The notes: generated from the letters alone by a model not told the origin. A stretch of DNA of 64,000 nt from Roseiarcus sp963741845 (GCA_963741845.1 CAVUJV010000024.1:434001-498000); one strand, 5' to 3'; positions 1 to 9,324 are shown, counted from the stretch's first letter. Program-made: numbers and translations.

Positions 1-671
1 ATCGCCGACGCAATCCCCAATGCGCCGACAACGAGCACCACATACGACATCGGATGAAGTCTCGACAAAAGGCCGTAGCCGCAGAAGAGGAACGCCGCCC
101 ACCCCACCACGATGCTGATGAGGGAATACGAGATGGGATCGACAAGAGCGAGCGTCATTTGCGAGAGCAACTGGTCTATCGTGATCGCAGCTTGCATCGC
201 CTCCGTCTTCGCCGCTGTTTGTTGGTCCGATGCAGGCTTAAGCGTGCTGAGAAAGGCGGTTCTGGCTTTCAGATTGGCTCGCGCATAGCCGAATTTGTGG
301 ATCACGGCCTCCTCGTCGTGGCTGCCTCCCCAAATTTCGGTGATCGTGTTCTTGATCCCTTCTCTGACAATTTTATGGCCCTCAGCTGCCTCCGGCCCGT
401 AGTCCTGAAAAGCTTCGTCGAGCTTCAGATCGGTGATGGCAAGCGTCTGAACAGAGCCCCTCTGGCTCGAATACACGCCGTACGCCGTCCAGATCAACAA
501 GCCGAGCACGAGCGCGACAAGAAGGGTCATCAGTCCAACGACAGCGCCGGTCATGTCTCTTGGGCCGCCCGTCGTAAAGCTTTCCGGCAACCTACGCTGC
601 AATTCCAGCCCGATCGCCCCGCCGACGAAGACGACCGCGAATACGATGGCGGCTAAAGTCAAGGATCCCAT
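1..671 (-). CDS. DUF4239-type (bestrophin-like) membrane protein, 3' end outside window
   Basis: Read on the minus strand from an ATG at 671, the frame stays open to the first base of the window, giving about 223 residues with no stop, so the C-terminus is missing. It begins MGSLTLAAIVFAVVFVGG. Four hydrophobic segments lie near residues 5-22, 43-66, 183-202 and 207-223, with a soluble, acidic stretch of about 110 residues between the second and third. That two-plus-two layout and the conserved start fit the DUF4239 (bestrophin-like) family of unknown function. No operon partner is visible; the next gene to the right is divergent and over 600 bases away. The opposite-strand frame over the same bases has no protein-like character. 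Confidence 0.7.
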   Translation of the reverse strand, partial: MGSLTLAAIVFAVVFVGGAIGLELQRRLPESFTTGGPRDMTGAVVGLMTLLVALVLGLLIWTAYGVYSSQRGSVQTLAITDLKLDEAFQDYGPEAAEGHKIVREGIKNTITEIWGGSHDEEAVIHKFGYARANLKARTAFLSTLKPASDQQTAAKTEAMQAAITIDQLLSQMTLALVDPISYSLISIVVGWAAFLFCGYGLLSRLHPMSYVVLVVGALGIASA

Positions 672-872
672 TGCCGCTCCCGATGTCTCGCGTGCGCCGC
701 AGTTCCGCGCGAAAGGCCGAAGGCTACTCTAATTCGACATTGGTGCGCGACGTCATGGGCCGCGATCCACAATGTCCGTTTCACGTCGGGACCGGACGTC
801 GGGACCGTTGGGCCTCATCCGCTCTCCGCCCTTTCCGGACCTCGGTTTGGACGTTGGGCTAAGAGGCGGATG

Positions 873-915
873 ATTCTGTAAATCAGAATAAATATTGACA
901 ATTTCTATAATTCAG
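873..915. promoter_or_regulatory. Operator-like palindrome with a second half-similar site
   Basis: ATTCTG-TAAAT-CAGAAT (873-889) is a perfect inverted repeat with 6-base arms. A related 13-mer follows 29 bases later: TTCTGTAAATCAG at 874-886 and TTCTATAATTCAG at 903-915 differ at two positions. TTGACA at 895-900 lies between them. The island is AT-rich in a GC-rich gap between two divergent genes, so a regulator site or promoter is likely. The same motif (TTCTGTAAAGCAGAA) opens the dispersed repeat at 30671, so it may instead be the edge of a degenerate repeat copy. Confidence 0.4.
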
Positions 916-1019
916 ACGAAACTGTCTCTCGGCGGCGAACCTTCGCGGCTTGTCGGAGGGCTTTCGCGATAGGGGCGTCGCGACCCTCCCGGAACCGGCG
1001 GCGAAAACGCAAAAAAAGC

Positions 1020-1200
1020 GGTGCGGCGAGGAACCGGCCCGCAAGCCTTTGAAAACTGGGAATCCCGCGCGACGAAACGGCGGTTGGGCTCAGCGAGCCC
1101 GCCTGCAGACCATGGCGGGGCGCTGAACTCGGGACGCGCATCGCGAGACCGCGAAACAAAACGGGCCGCAAGGTCTTGAAACAATGGAATCGGGCGAAAC
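1020..1200. repeat. Degenerate tandem relatives of the dispersed intergenic repeat
   Basis: Two segments about 120 bases apart resemble each other: one from about 1037 (CCGCAAGCCTTTGAAAAC) and one from about 1164 (CCGCAAGGTCTTGAAAC), each followed by GGAATC. Both resemble the core of the dispersed repeat (GCAAGCCCTTGA...GATTCGCGG) seen at 53576 and 20171. Identity is only about 60 percent, so this is a tentative match. No convincing gene was found in the rest of the 672-1298 gap. Confidence 0.35.
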
Positions 1201-1298
1201 ACGAGCGGCGAACGCGCGGCCCTTCCCGGAGGGCGCGCGGCAAAAGGCCGCGACGGCGCGCAGGCGCGAACCGGCGGACGAGCGTGTAGACTTCATCC

Positions 1299-2699
1299 AT
1301 GTCTTCCCGGCTCTCTCTGTCCGCAGCCGAAAAGGCCGACGCCGCAAGGCTGGTCGCCCGCCACGACGGGCGCGTGCCGCGCTATACGAGCTATCCGACC
1401 GCGCCGCATTTTGCGCCGTCGATTGGCGCAAGCGTTTACGCCCGCTGGCTCGCCGAACTGCCGCCCGACACGCCGCTCTCGCTCTATCTCCACGTGCCCT
1501 TCTGCGACCGGCTCTGCCTCTATTGCGGCTGCAACACGCAGGTGGTCCGGCTCGAATCCGCCCATCGCGCCTATACGGACTGGCTGCTCGGCGAGATCGA
1601 CCGCGTCGCGGACATCATCGGGCGCCGCGCGCCCGTCTCGCACGTGCATTGGGGCGGCGGCACGCCGACCGCTCTGCCGGGCGATTGTCTGGTCGCGGCG
1701 ATGGACCGGCTGAGGGCGCGCTTCGCCTTCCGGGACGATGCGGAGATCGCCATCGAGATCGATCCGACCTCGCTGCCCGACGACCGGCGCGAGGCGCTGA
1801 AGCCGATGGGCGTGACCCGCATGAGTCTGGGCGTGCAGGATCTGGAGCCGGCGGTCCAGAAGGCCATCGGACGCGAACAGTCCTACGAGCAGACGGCCGC
1901 CTGCGCCGATGCCGCGCGGGCGCTCGGCGTCGGCTCGCTGAACCTCGATCTCATCTATGGCCTGCCGCTTCAGACGGAGGAGAGCGTCGCCCGCACGGCT
2001 CGGCGCGCCCTCGACCTCGGGGCCGACCGCGTCGCCGTCTTCGGCTATGCGCATGTGCCGTGGATGAAGCGCCATCAGGCGCTGATGCCCGAGGAGTCCC
2101 TGCCCGGTCCGGTCGAGCGCTACGCGCAACTCATGGTCATCCACCGGGTGCTCGTGGACGAGGGCGGCTATGTTCCCGTCGGCCTCGACCATTATGCGAA
2201 GCCCGACAATTCCATGGCGAAGGCGGCGCGCGGCGGCAGCGTCAAGCGCAGCTTCCAGGGCTATACGACGGATGCGGCGCCGGCGCTGATCGGCTTCGGC
2301 GCGAGCGCCATCGGCTCGCTGCCGCAGGGCTATGTGCAGAACGCGCCGAGCGCGGCGGCCTATGGCCGGGAGGCCGGCGAGGGTCGGCTCGCGACCGTGC
2401 GCGGCGTCGCGCTGACCGCGGACGACCGACTGCGCCGCGACCTGATCGAGCGCCTGATGTGCGATCTCTCGGTCGACATCGAGGCGATCGCCGCCGCGCA
2501 TGACGCCGATCCCGCGCCGCTCAGGGCGGAGGCGAACCGCGGCATGGCGCCCTTCGTCGAGGACGGGCTTGCCTTCTGGGACGGCGGGCTGATCGCCGTC
2601 ACCGAGCGCGGCCGGCCCTTCGTGCGCTCGATCGCCGCGCTGTTCGACGTCTATCTCGCGCAGCCGAGCGAGAAGCCGCGCCACGCCCGGGCGGTCTAG
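1299..2699 (+). CDS. hemN: Oxygen-independent coproporphyrinogen III oxidase
   Basis: This radical-SAM enzyme decarboxylates coproporphyrinogen III to protoporphyrinogen IX without oxygen, in the cytoplasm. The 466-residue product is the usual length for HemN. The iron-sulfur motif is Cys69-x3-Cys73-x2-Cys76 followed by Gly-Cys, after the family signature RYTSYPTAPHF (residues 28-38). The SAM-binding stretch HWGGGTPT follows, and a HemN C-terminal domain occupies the last third. The ATG at 1299 places these motifs where expected. It ends at 2699, directly abutting the stop of the convergent ureidoglycolate lyase gene. No clear FNR-type box was seen upstream. It has no functional link to its neighbours. 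Confidence 0.93.
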   Translation: MSSRLSLSAAEKADAARLVARHDGRVPRYTSYPTAPHFAPSIGASVYARWLAELPPDTPLSLYLHVPFCDRLCLYCGCNTQVVRLESAHRAYTDWLLGEIDRVADIIGRRAPVSHVHWGGGTPTALPGDCLVAAMDRLRARFAFRDDAEIAIEIDPTSLPDDRREALKPMGVTRMSLGVQDLEPAVQKAIGREQSYEQTAACADAARALGVGSLNLDLIYGLPLQTEESVARTARRALDLGADRVAVFGYAHVPWMKRHQALMPEESLPGPVERYAQLMVIHRVLVDEGGYVPVGLDHYAKPDNSMAKAARGGSVKRSFQGYTTDAAPALIGFGASAIGSLPQGYVQNAPSAAAYGREAGEGRLATVRGVALTADDRLRRDLIERLMCDLSVDIEAIAAAHDADPAPLRAEANRGMAPFVEDGLAFWDGGLIAVTERGRPFVRSIAALFDVYLAQPSEKPRHARAV

Positions 2700-3176
2700 T
2701 CACGCCTCGATGACGAGCGCCTCGGGCAAGTCGGCCCACTCTTCGTCCGTGGCGGTTCCGTCGACGAACAGGAGGATCGCGAACCGCGCCGTGCGCTCGA
2801 GCGGCGCCAGCGGATGGTGCCAGGTGTCGGCGCGATAGTTGATCCCGGTGTCGCCGGGCACGCGGAAGGCGCGGATCCTGCCCATGTCCGGCCTGTCGCC
2901 TTCGCCATGCGGCGCGACCAGCACGAGGTAGCTCGCGCAGTCGAGCGGGACGAAAGCCTGCGACGAATGGACATGGCGCTCCAGCTTCGTGACGGTGAGG
3001 GGGAGCGATTTCGCTTCGACCGTCGCGATCGAGAGACGCGGCCGCGCCGAGGCGCGGGCGTTCTGCAATTCCTCGACGAGTTCCTGCCGGCCCTGGCCGG
3101 GCGGCCGGGGCGGCAGAAGCTGGCCGAACGGCGCGAAGGCTTCGGCGGTCACGGGTTCGATCTTGACGCGCATCAT
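2700..3176 (-). CDS. allA: Ureidoglycolate lyase
   Basis: The 158-residue product matches the AllA family (cupin fold), which splits ureidoglycolate into glyoxylate and urea at the end of purine-ring (allantoate) degradation. Visible signs are the start MRVKIEPVTAEAFAPFG, the segment LERHVHSSQAF and the C-terminal pattern GINYRADTWHHPLAPL with its paired histidines. An MMRV start offers two adjacent ATGs. It is the last gene of the minus-strand operon that begins at 11534, about 24 bases after the aminotransferase stop. Co-location with an aminotransferase of the ureidoglycine/serine-glyoxylate type supports a ureide substrate. Confidence 0.85.
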   Translation of the reverse strand: MMRVKIEPVTAEAFAPFGQLLPPRPPGQGRQELVEELQNARASARPRLSIATVEAKSLPLTVTKLERHVHSSQAFVPLDCASYLVLVAPHGEGDRPDMGRIRAFRVPGDTGINYRADTWHHPLAPLERTARFAILLFVDGTATDEEWADLPEALVIEA

Positions 3177-3200
3177 GCGGGACCTCGGGCTGCGGCGGAT

Positions 3201-4382
3201 TCAGCCTTTTGTGAGAACGGACATCGCGGCGTCGACGCCGCCGCCGCCCGTGGGAACGCCGGCGAGCTTCAGCCCCATCTCGACGCCGGAGAGGGCGCCG
3301 AGCAGCGTAAGGTCGTTGATATCGCCAAGATGGCCGATGCGGAAGACGCGGTCCTTGAGAATGCCGAGGCCGTTGCCGAGGCTCATGTTGAAGCGCCTCA
3401 GGATCAGCGCCCGCAGCGCGTCGGCGCTGTGGCCCTCCGCGAGGCGCACGGCGGTCAGCGACGACGAATAATCCGCCGGCGCCTGGCATTGAAGCTCGAC
3501 CGCGCCGGCCTCGCCCCAGGCCAGCACCGCCGCGCGGGCGGCCGCGGCGTGGCGGTCGTGGCGGGCGAAGACATTGGGAAGGCCCTCTTCCTCCAGCATG
3601 GCGAGCGCTTCCTGAAGGCCGCGCAGGAGATTGGTCGCCGGCGTATAGGGGAAATAGAAGCCGGCGTTGGCGTCCAGCATCGGGCGCCAGTCCCAGTAGC
3701 TGCGCGCGAGCCTGGCCGTCTTCGACGCTTCGAGCGCGCGGTCGCTGACCGCGTTGAACGACAGGCCCGGCGGCAGCATCAGGCCTTTCTGGCTGCCCGA
3801 CACGGTTACGTCGACGCCCCAGTCCTTGTGGCGATAGTCGATGGAGGCGAGCGAAGAGATCGTATCGACGAGCAGCAGCGCCGGATGGCCCACCGAATCG
3901 ATCGCCTTGCGCACGGCGGGGATCGGGCTCGTGCAGCCGGTCGACGTCTCGTTGTGCACGACGCAGACGGCGCGGATGCGCTGGCCCTTATCGTCGCGCA
4001 GCGCCGCCTCGATCGCGGCGGGATCGGCGCCGCGCCGCCAGTCCGTATCGATGAAGATGGGCTCGAGCCCGAGGCGTTTCGCCATCTCGCTCCAGAGCGA
4101 GGCGAACCAGCCGGTGCGCGGCATCACCACCGCGTCGCCGGGCGAGAGCGTGTTGACGAGCGCAGCCTCCCACGCGCCGGTGCCCGAGGCGGGAAAGACC
4201 AGCACCGGGTCGCTCGTCTGGAAGACGCGCTTGAGGCCTGTGAGGACGGAACGGCCAAGCTCCGCGAATTCCGGACCGCGATGGTCGGTCGTGGGCTCGG
4301 ATATCGCGCGCAGGACGCGCCCCGGCACGTCGGTCGGTCCGGGGATCTGCAGGAAGTGACGGCCGGGCGATCGAGCGTTCAT
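3201..4382 (-). CDS. Class V aminotransferase, ureidoglycine/serine/alanine-glyoxylate type
   Basis: A PLP-dependent, fold-type I enzyme of 393 residues. The start MNARSPGRHFLQIPGPTDVP, the segment LVFPASGTGAWEAALVN and the PLP lysine in VSGSQKGLMLPPG (near residue 197) mark the group of alanine-, serine- and (S)-ureidoglycine-glyoxylate aminotransferases. Its ATG overlaps the stop of the upstream amidase (ATGA at 4379-4382), and ureidoglycolate lyase follows. In that setting a PucG-like role (ureidoglycine plus glyoxylate to oxalurate plus glycine) is the best guess, but the sequence cannot separate it from serine-glyoxylate aminotransferase. Confidence 0.8.
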   Translation of the reverse strand: MNARSPGRHFLQIPGPTDVPGRVLRAISEPTTDHRGPEFAELGRSVLTGLKRVFQTSDPVLVFPASGTGAWEAALVNTLSPGDAVVMPRTGWFASLWSEMAKRLGLEPIFIDTDWRRGADPAAIEAALRDDKGQRIRAVCVVHNETSTGCTSPIPAVRKAIDSVGHPALLLVDTISSLASIDYRHKDWGVDVTVSGSQKGLMLPPGLSFNAVSDRALEASKTARLARSYWDWRPMLDANAGFYFPYTPATNLLRGLQEALAMLEEEGLPNVFARHDRHAAAARAAVLAWGEAGAVELQCQAPADYSSSLTAVRLAEGHSADALRALILRRFNMSLGNGLGILKDRVFRIGHLGDINDLTLLGALSGVEMGLKLAGVPTGGGGVDAAMSVLTKG

Positions 4383-5779
4383 GGATTCGCCTCCAGATTG
4401 GGCAAGGGCGGCGGGGGGACAAAGCGCGAGACCTCGCGCGCGAAGGCGAGAAGCGAATCGTCGGCGCCGAAATCGGCGACGAGATGCGCGCCGATCGGCA
4501 ACCCGGATTGGGAGAGGCCGATCGGCAGGTTGAGCGCGGGCGCGCCCGCAATGTTCACCCAACCGGTGAAGATCGCGTGATCGCGCGGGCCCGCGGGCTG
4601 GCCGTCGATCCGGTCCGGATAGGGCGATTCGGCCGGCCACGGCAGCGCCGCGGCGGTCGGCGTCAGAATCAGGTCGAACGGCTCGAAAAGCTCGGCGGTC
4701 AACCGGCGCAGCGCGGAGACATCCTCCAGCGCGCCGATATAGTCCGCGCCGGTCACCTTGCGTCCGTCTTCGGCTATCGCGCGGGCGGATGCGCCCGCGA
4801 GCTTTTCGTAAGACGGGTTCTCGCGCATGAGCCACGCGACGCCTGCGCGCGAGACGGCATGCCAGATGCGCGCGGCGACATCGAGATCGAAGAACACTTT
4901 CCCCTCGCGAACCGCGTGCCCCATTTCGGCCAGACGGCGGGCGAAATCCTCGACCTGAGTCGCAACCTCCGGATCGACCGGGGACGAGCCGAAGCGCGGG
5001 ATGTACAAGATCCGCGCCGCGTTGCCGGACCACGACGCCGCGGGCGCATAGAGCGAGCGACGGTCGCGGCGGTCGGCGCCCTTGAGGACCGCGTCGATGA
5101 GGAGCGTGTCTCCGACCGTGCGGACAAGAGATCCGACCGTCTCGAAGTCGGTGAGGATCGAAGGAAATCCGTCCACGCGCGGCCAGCGTCCGGCCGAAGG
5201 CTTGTAGCCGACAAGGCCCGTGTGACAGGCCGGGCGCCGGATCGACCCGCCTCCATCCGTCCCGATCGCAGCCGGCACGAGGCCAGCGGCGACGCTTGCC
5301 GCGGCGCCGCCGCTCGACCCGCCCGGGGTGAGCTTATTGTTCCATGGATTGCGGGTGACGCCGAACAGGTCGTTGCGCGTATAGCCTTCGAGCGTGAATT
5401 CCGGCACGTTCGTCTTGCCGACGACGATCATGCCTGCCCCGCGCAGGCGCGCCACAGGCAGTTCGTCCAGCGCCGGCCGAAAATCCTTGAGCGCCCGGCT
5501 TCCCCAGGTCGAGGGCAAGCCGGCGACATGGATGTTGTCCTTGACCGAGATCGGAATTCCATCGAGCGGCGATTGCGCTTGCCCGCGCTCGCGGCGCGCG
5601 TCGCTTTCCTTCGCCGCCGCGTGCGCGCCGGACGGATCGAGGGCGACGAAGCTGTTGAGCCGCGAATCGAGCGCCTCGATGCGCTGGAATGCGCGTTCGA
5701 CGAGTTGAACAGAAGATGTCCGGCCGTCCTGGAGGTCGGCCGCCAGGTCCTCAAGCGTTTCCGCCAACTTGCACCTCAT
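4379..5779 (-). CDS. Amidase-signature family hydrolase
   Basis: The 466-residue product carries the full amidase signature with a Ser-cisSer-Lys triad: the lysine in PISVKDNIHV (near residue 80) and the serines in TPGGSSGGAAASVAAG (near 150-165), followed by GTDGGGSIRRPA. This family includes ureidomalonase-type, allophanate, 1-carboxybiuret and glutamyl-tRNA amidases. Position decides among them: it is translationally coupled to a class V aminotransferase and lies downstream of a ring-opening amidohydrolase and its transporter. A hydrolase for the linear ureide or biuret product of ring opening is therefore likely. The exact substrate is not visible. Confidence 0.8.
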   Translation of the reverse strand: MRCKLAETLEDLAADLQDGRTSSVQLVERAFQRIEALDSRLNSFVALDPSGAHAAAKESDARRERGQAQSPLDGIPISVKDNIHVAGLPSTWGSRALKDFRPALDELPVARLRGAGMIVVGKTNVPEFTLEGYTRNDLFGVTRNPWNNKLTPGGSSGGAAASVAAGLVPAAIGTDGGGSIRRPACHTGLVGYKPSAGRWPRVDGFPSILTDFETVGSLVRTVGDTLLIDAVLKGADRRDRRSLYAPAASWSGNAARILYIPRFGSSPVDPEVATQVEDFARRLAEMGHAVREGKVFFDLDVAARIWHAVSRAGVAWLMRENPSYEKLAGASARAIAEDGRKVTGADYIGALEDVSALRRLTAELFEPFDLILTPTAAALPWPAESPYPDRIDGQPAGPRDHAIFTGWVNIAGAPALNLPIGLSQSGLPIGAHLVADFGADDSLLAFAREVSRFVPPPPLPNLEANP

Positions 5780-6691
5780 TTATTCCCACGGAAGGGGTTG
5801 TCCGATCGCGGCGGGCATGCGGGACGAGCGCCCGAAGCCTGCGAGAACGGCGAGCGCGATCAGATAGGGCGCCATCTGCACCACATAGGAGCTGACCGGA
5901 ACACCGAAGGCCTGCAGCCGCAGCTCAAAGGCTTCCGCAGCGCCGAAGGCGATGCAGGCGAGCGCGGCGCCGAGCGGATTCCAACGCGCGACGATGAGCG
6001 ACGCAAGCGCCAGATAGCCGCGCCCGCCTGTCATGCCGTCGGTGAAGGTGCCCACCTGCTGCAGGGACAGCACCGCGCCGCCTATTCCGGCGATAGCGCC
6101 GCAGGCGACCACGGCGATCACACGGACCCGGAACGGCTCGACGCCCGAGGCGAAGACCGTTTCCGGGCTCTCGCCTGTCGCGCGCAAGACGAGGCCGGGC
6201 TGGGTCCGCATGAGGAAGAAGGCAAGGCCGAAACAGCCGAGGATCGCGAGATAGGTCAACGGCGGCAGCGAGAAGATAAGCGGCCCCACGAATGGAATAT
6301 CGGAGAGGCCGGGAATGGGCCAGGGCGCAAGCGGCGTCAGATGGATGGCGATCGGCCGGCCGCCGCCCGAAAGGACGCGCATGAGATAGCTGGTGAGGCC
6401 CGCGGCGAGGATATTGGCGGTGAGGCCCGTGACCATGTTGTCGGCGCGATAACGGACCGTGACGATCGCGACGACGAGTCCGATCGCCGCTCCGCAGAGC
6501 ATCGCGAGGCCGACGCCGGCGAGGGCGCTGCCCGTAGCCCAGGCGCCGATCGCGCCGCCGAATGCGCCCATGAGCATCATGCCTTCGAGCCCGACCGCAA
6601 AAACGCCCGCGCGTTCGGACAGGATGCCGCCGAGCGCCGCGAAGACGAGCGGCGTCGCGATGCGGATCGCGGCTTCGAGGAAGTCGATCAT
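5780..6691 (-). CDS. BMP-type nucleoside/nucleobase ABC transporter permease, second subunit
   Basis: The 303-residue integral membrane protein starts MIDFLEAAIRIATPLVFAAL at the ATG at 6691, which overlaps the stop of the first permease (ATGA, 6688-6691). A longer upstream frame exists but is only read-through. Its signature GILSERAGVFAVGLEGMMLMGAF and about nine hydrophobic segments match the second permease (YufQ-like) of basic-membrane-protein family importers. It works with the other permease, the two-domain ATPase and the BMP binding protein encoded just upstream. The amidase gene starts a base or so after its stop. Confidence 0.88.
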   Translation of the reverse strand: MIDFLEAAIRIATPLVFAALGGILSERAGVFAVGLEGMMLMGAFGGAIGAWATGSALAGVGLAMLCGAAIGLVVAIVTVRYRADNMVTGLTANILAAGLTSYLMRVLSGGGRPIAIHLTPLAPWPIPGLSDIPFVGPLIFSLPPLTYLAILGCFGLAFFLMRTQPGLVLRATGESPETVFASGVEPFRVRVIAVVACGAIAGIGGAVLSLQQVGTFTDGMTGGRGYLALASLIVARWNPLGAALACIAFGAAEAFELRLQAFGVPVSSYVVQMAPYLIALAVLAGFGRSSRMPAAIGQPLPWE

Positions 6692-7752
6692 GTCCGCCTC
6701 ACGGTCGCGGCGAGGACGAACAGCATGGTCAGGCCTTCGATGACCACGACCAGCGCGGAAGGGACGCCGATCTGCCGTTGCATCGACAGCGATCCGGCTT
6801 CGAGCAGGCCGACGAAGAGCGCGGCCGGCGCGACCGCGAGGGGCTCTATGGCGCCGAGCAGCGCAACGGTCACCGCCTTGAATCCGAAGCCGAGAGAGAA
6901 GCCTTCGATCAGCCTGTGTTGAACGCCGAGGACTTCCACGCCTCCGGCCAGCCCCGCGAGCGCTCCCGAAAGCAGCATCGCCGCCCAGGTGAGGCGCGCC
7001 ATCGAAAATCCTGCGTAAGCCCCGGCCCGGCGGGATCGGCCCATGACGCGGATCGCGAAACCGAAGGGCGTGCGCCACAGGGCGACGGACAGAGCCACCG
7101 CTGCGGCGAGCGCGATGAGGAAGCCGATATGCGCGTCGAGTCGCGGCAGTTTCCACAGCCACGCGGCGGCGGGCATGATCGGGGACTGCAGGAAGCCCGC
7201 GCCGACCTGCCCGAGCGGCCCCGCCAGCGCCTGCTGAACGAGCAGCAGCGCCACGAAATTGAGCAGCAGAGTGACCAGCACTTCATGGACGCGGCGCCCG
7301 AGGTGGATGGCGGTCGCAATTCCCGCCCATAGCGCGCCGAAGGCGGCGCCGCCGATGAGCGAGCCGGGGACGATGAGCCATGAGGCGAAGTCCGGCCAGT
7401 GAAGCGCGACCGCTGCGGCGCCGAGTCCGCCGACCGCGATCTGTCCCTCGGCGCCGATATTGATGACGCCGGCGCGAAAGCAGAACGCGACTCCGGTTCC
7501 GGCGAGCAGATAGGGCGTCGCGCGGTTGAGCGCGACGCCAATCTGATGGGGCGATCCCGCCGCGCCCATCGCCATCGCGGCGAAGGCGGCGAGCGGATCG
7601 TGTCCGGAGAGCGCGACCAGCAGGGCCGCGCAGACCAGCGAAAGGGCGACCGCAACGAGGATGCGCAGCGCGAGTCCCTCTGCCCGGATGAGCCCGAGGG
7701 AAGCGACGCGCGGCGCCGGGGCCTGCGCTTTTGGCGGGGCGGCGTCGGTCAT
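6688..7752 (-). CDS. BMP-type nucleoside/nucleobase ABC transporter permease, first subunit
   Basis: The 354-residue membrane protein has the family signature GVINIGAEGQIAVGG near residues 94-108, which marks YufP-like permeases of BMP importers. A proline/alanine-rich cytoplasmic N-terminus precedes the first helix at about residue 28, and eight to ten hydrophobic segments follow. Its ATG overlaps the stop of the ATPase gene (ATGA at 7749-7752) and its own stop overlaps the next permease, so the four transporter genes are translationally coupled. It forms the membrane channel with the product of 5780-6691. Confidence 0.88.
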   Translation of the reverse strand: MTDAAPPKAQAPAPRVASLGLIRAEGLALRILVAVALSLVCAALLVALSGHDPLAAFAAMAMGAAGSPHQIGVALNRATPYLLAGTGVAFCFRAGVINIGAEGQIAVGGLGAAAVALHWPDFASWLIVPGSLIGGAAFGALWAGIATAIHLGRRVHEVLVTLLLNFVALLLVQQALAGPLGQVGAGFLQSPIMPAAAWLWKLPRLDAHIGFLIALAAAVALSVALWRTPFGFAIRVMGRSRRAGAYAGFSMARLTWAAMLLSGALAGLAGGVEVLGVQHRLIEGFSLGFGFKAVTVALLGAIEPLAVAPAALFVGLLEAGSLSMQRQIGVPSALVVVIEGLTMLFVLAATVRRT

Positions 7753-9237
7753 GCCGCGCGACCGGACATCCAGAGCCCGATTTCGCGGAGATCGGCCTCC
7801 CCGCGAGCCACGACGCCGGCGAACCGGCCGTCCGCCATGACGGCGATACGGTCGGAGACATCGAGGATTTCCTCAAGTTCGGAGGAGAGATAGAGGATGG
7901 CTGCGCCTGCTTCACGCAACGCGAGCACCCGCTCGATCACAAAGCGCGTCGCGCCGGGATCGAGTCCCCAGGTCGCTTGATGAGCGATCAGCACTGCGGG
8001 TTTGCGGTCAATCTCGCGGGCGACGACGATCTTCTGCTGATTGCCGCCGGAGAGTTCTGGCGGCCAATGTGTCCGGCGCCGGCGCGCGAATGTCGTAGTC
8101 GCGCATGAGTTCCCGAGCCTTCCGCTCCACGCCCGCGGGCGAGAGGAAGGCGCGAGAGGCATAGGGAGAATGGCCGCTGTCGCGCAGCATCAGGTTCTCG
8201 CCGACCGACATGGATTTGACGAGCGCCGTGGAGCCTCGGTCGGCAGGCATATAGGCGAGGCCGGCGTCGATCCGTTCGGCGACGGAGGCGCGAAGGATGT
8301 CGCGCCCGTCGAGCCGGATCGAACCGGCGCTCGCGTTCCTCAGGCCCGCGAGCGTATCCACGAGCTCGAGCTGCCCGTTTCCGTCGACGCCGGCCACTCC
8401 GAGAACTTCGCCGGCATGCACTTCGAAAGACAGCGGGCCAAGACCCCTGCCGGCGAGCCCGGCGACCGCGAGGCGAACCGCGCCCCTTCTTCTGACGCGC
8501 GGCGCATGCGGCGACGTGACGTCGCGGCCGACCATCAGGACCGCCAGCTCGGCCCTGGTGACGTCGCCAACGCGCGCTGCTCCGGACACCCGGCCGGCGC
8601 GCAGCACGACGACGCGATCGCAGACTTCCAGCACTTCCGGAAGCTTGTGGGTGATGAAGACGATTCCGACTCCCTGCCCACGCAGCCGGCGAAGAATCGA
8701 CAGAAGCTCGGAGACCTCGCTCGGCGCGAGATTCGAGGTCGGCTCGTCGAGGATGAGCAGTCGCGCGTTGCGCAGGACGGCTTTCAGAATCTCGACCCTC
8801 TGCCGCCGTCCGAGCGGCAGGTCGGCGATGAGCGCATCCGGGTCAAGCCCCAGTCCATAGCGTGCGCTCTCCTCGCGAACACGCTGCGCCATGTCGCTCC
8901 GCCGCAGAATGCGCCCCGCTTCCGGCCAGCCCAGCATCACGTTCTCGACGACCGTCATCGCCTCCACCAGCATGAAATGCTGGTGGATCATGGCGATGCC
9001 GCGCGCAATCGAGTCCGCGGGCCGGTGATGCGCAAGAGGCTGACCGCGAAAGAGGATCGTCCCCGCGTCCGGCGAGACCATGCCGAACAGCACTTTCATC
9101 AGGGTGCTCTTGCCGGATCCATTCTCGCCGAGAAGGCCGAGGATTTCCCCGGCGCTGACGTCGAGATCGATGCCGTCGTTCGCGCGCACCGGGCCGAAGC
9201 TCCGGACGATTCCGCGCATTTCGAGGAGTGCGGTCAT
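7749..9237 (-). CDS. BMP-type ABC transporter ATPase (two nucleotide-binding domains), frameshifted
   Basis: A YufO/RbsA-like double ATPase energising the nucleobase importer. The first domain starts at 9237 with Walker A GENGSGKST near residue 38 and Walker B LLILDEPTSNL. The second domain carries LSGGNQQKIVVAREI and AHQATWGLDPGA, with Gln in place of the catalytic Glu as is common in this family. The frame changes at about 8050-8058: the first 1.2 kb reads in one frame and the signature motif and last 100 residues in another. Restoring two bases in the CTCTC tract would repair it to about 496 residues. It is either a sequencing or assembly error or a real inactivation. The flanking couplings are intact. 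Confidence 0.8.
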
Positions 9238-9324
9238 TGATCTGTGCGAACGGCGGAATGTTGGGCTGCACGAGCTTCGCCGGCGTAAGGCGAGGAACGC
9301 CGGCGAAGACCCACGCGGCCAGCG

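Noticed and set aside
895..910. TTGACA plus TATAAT-like pair as a sigma-70 promoter upstream of hemN
   Set aside because: The two hexamers are only about five bases apart, too close to function together.
905..1300. Minus-strand open frame of 131 codons between DUF4239 and hemN
   Set aside because: Arg-rich, overlaps other equally open frames in the same GC-rich gap and includes the degenerate repeat; no ribosome site or family motif.
4484..6922. Plus-strand open frame of 812 codons
   Set aside because: It lies antisense to amidase and permease genes that have clear motifs; its translation is Arg/Glu/Asp-rich low-complexity typical of a shadow frame in GC-rich DNA.
5780..7162. Long 460-codon start for the second permease
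   Set aside because: The extra N-terminus overlaps the first permease and has no membrane character; the ATG at 6691 with ATGA coupling fits the family.
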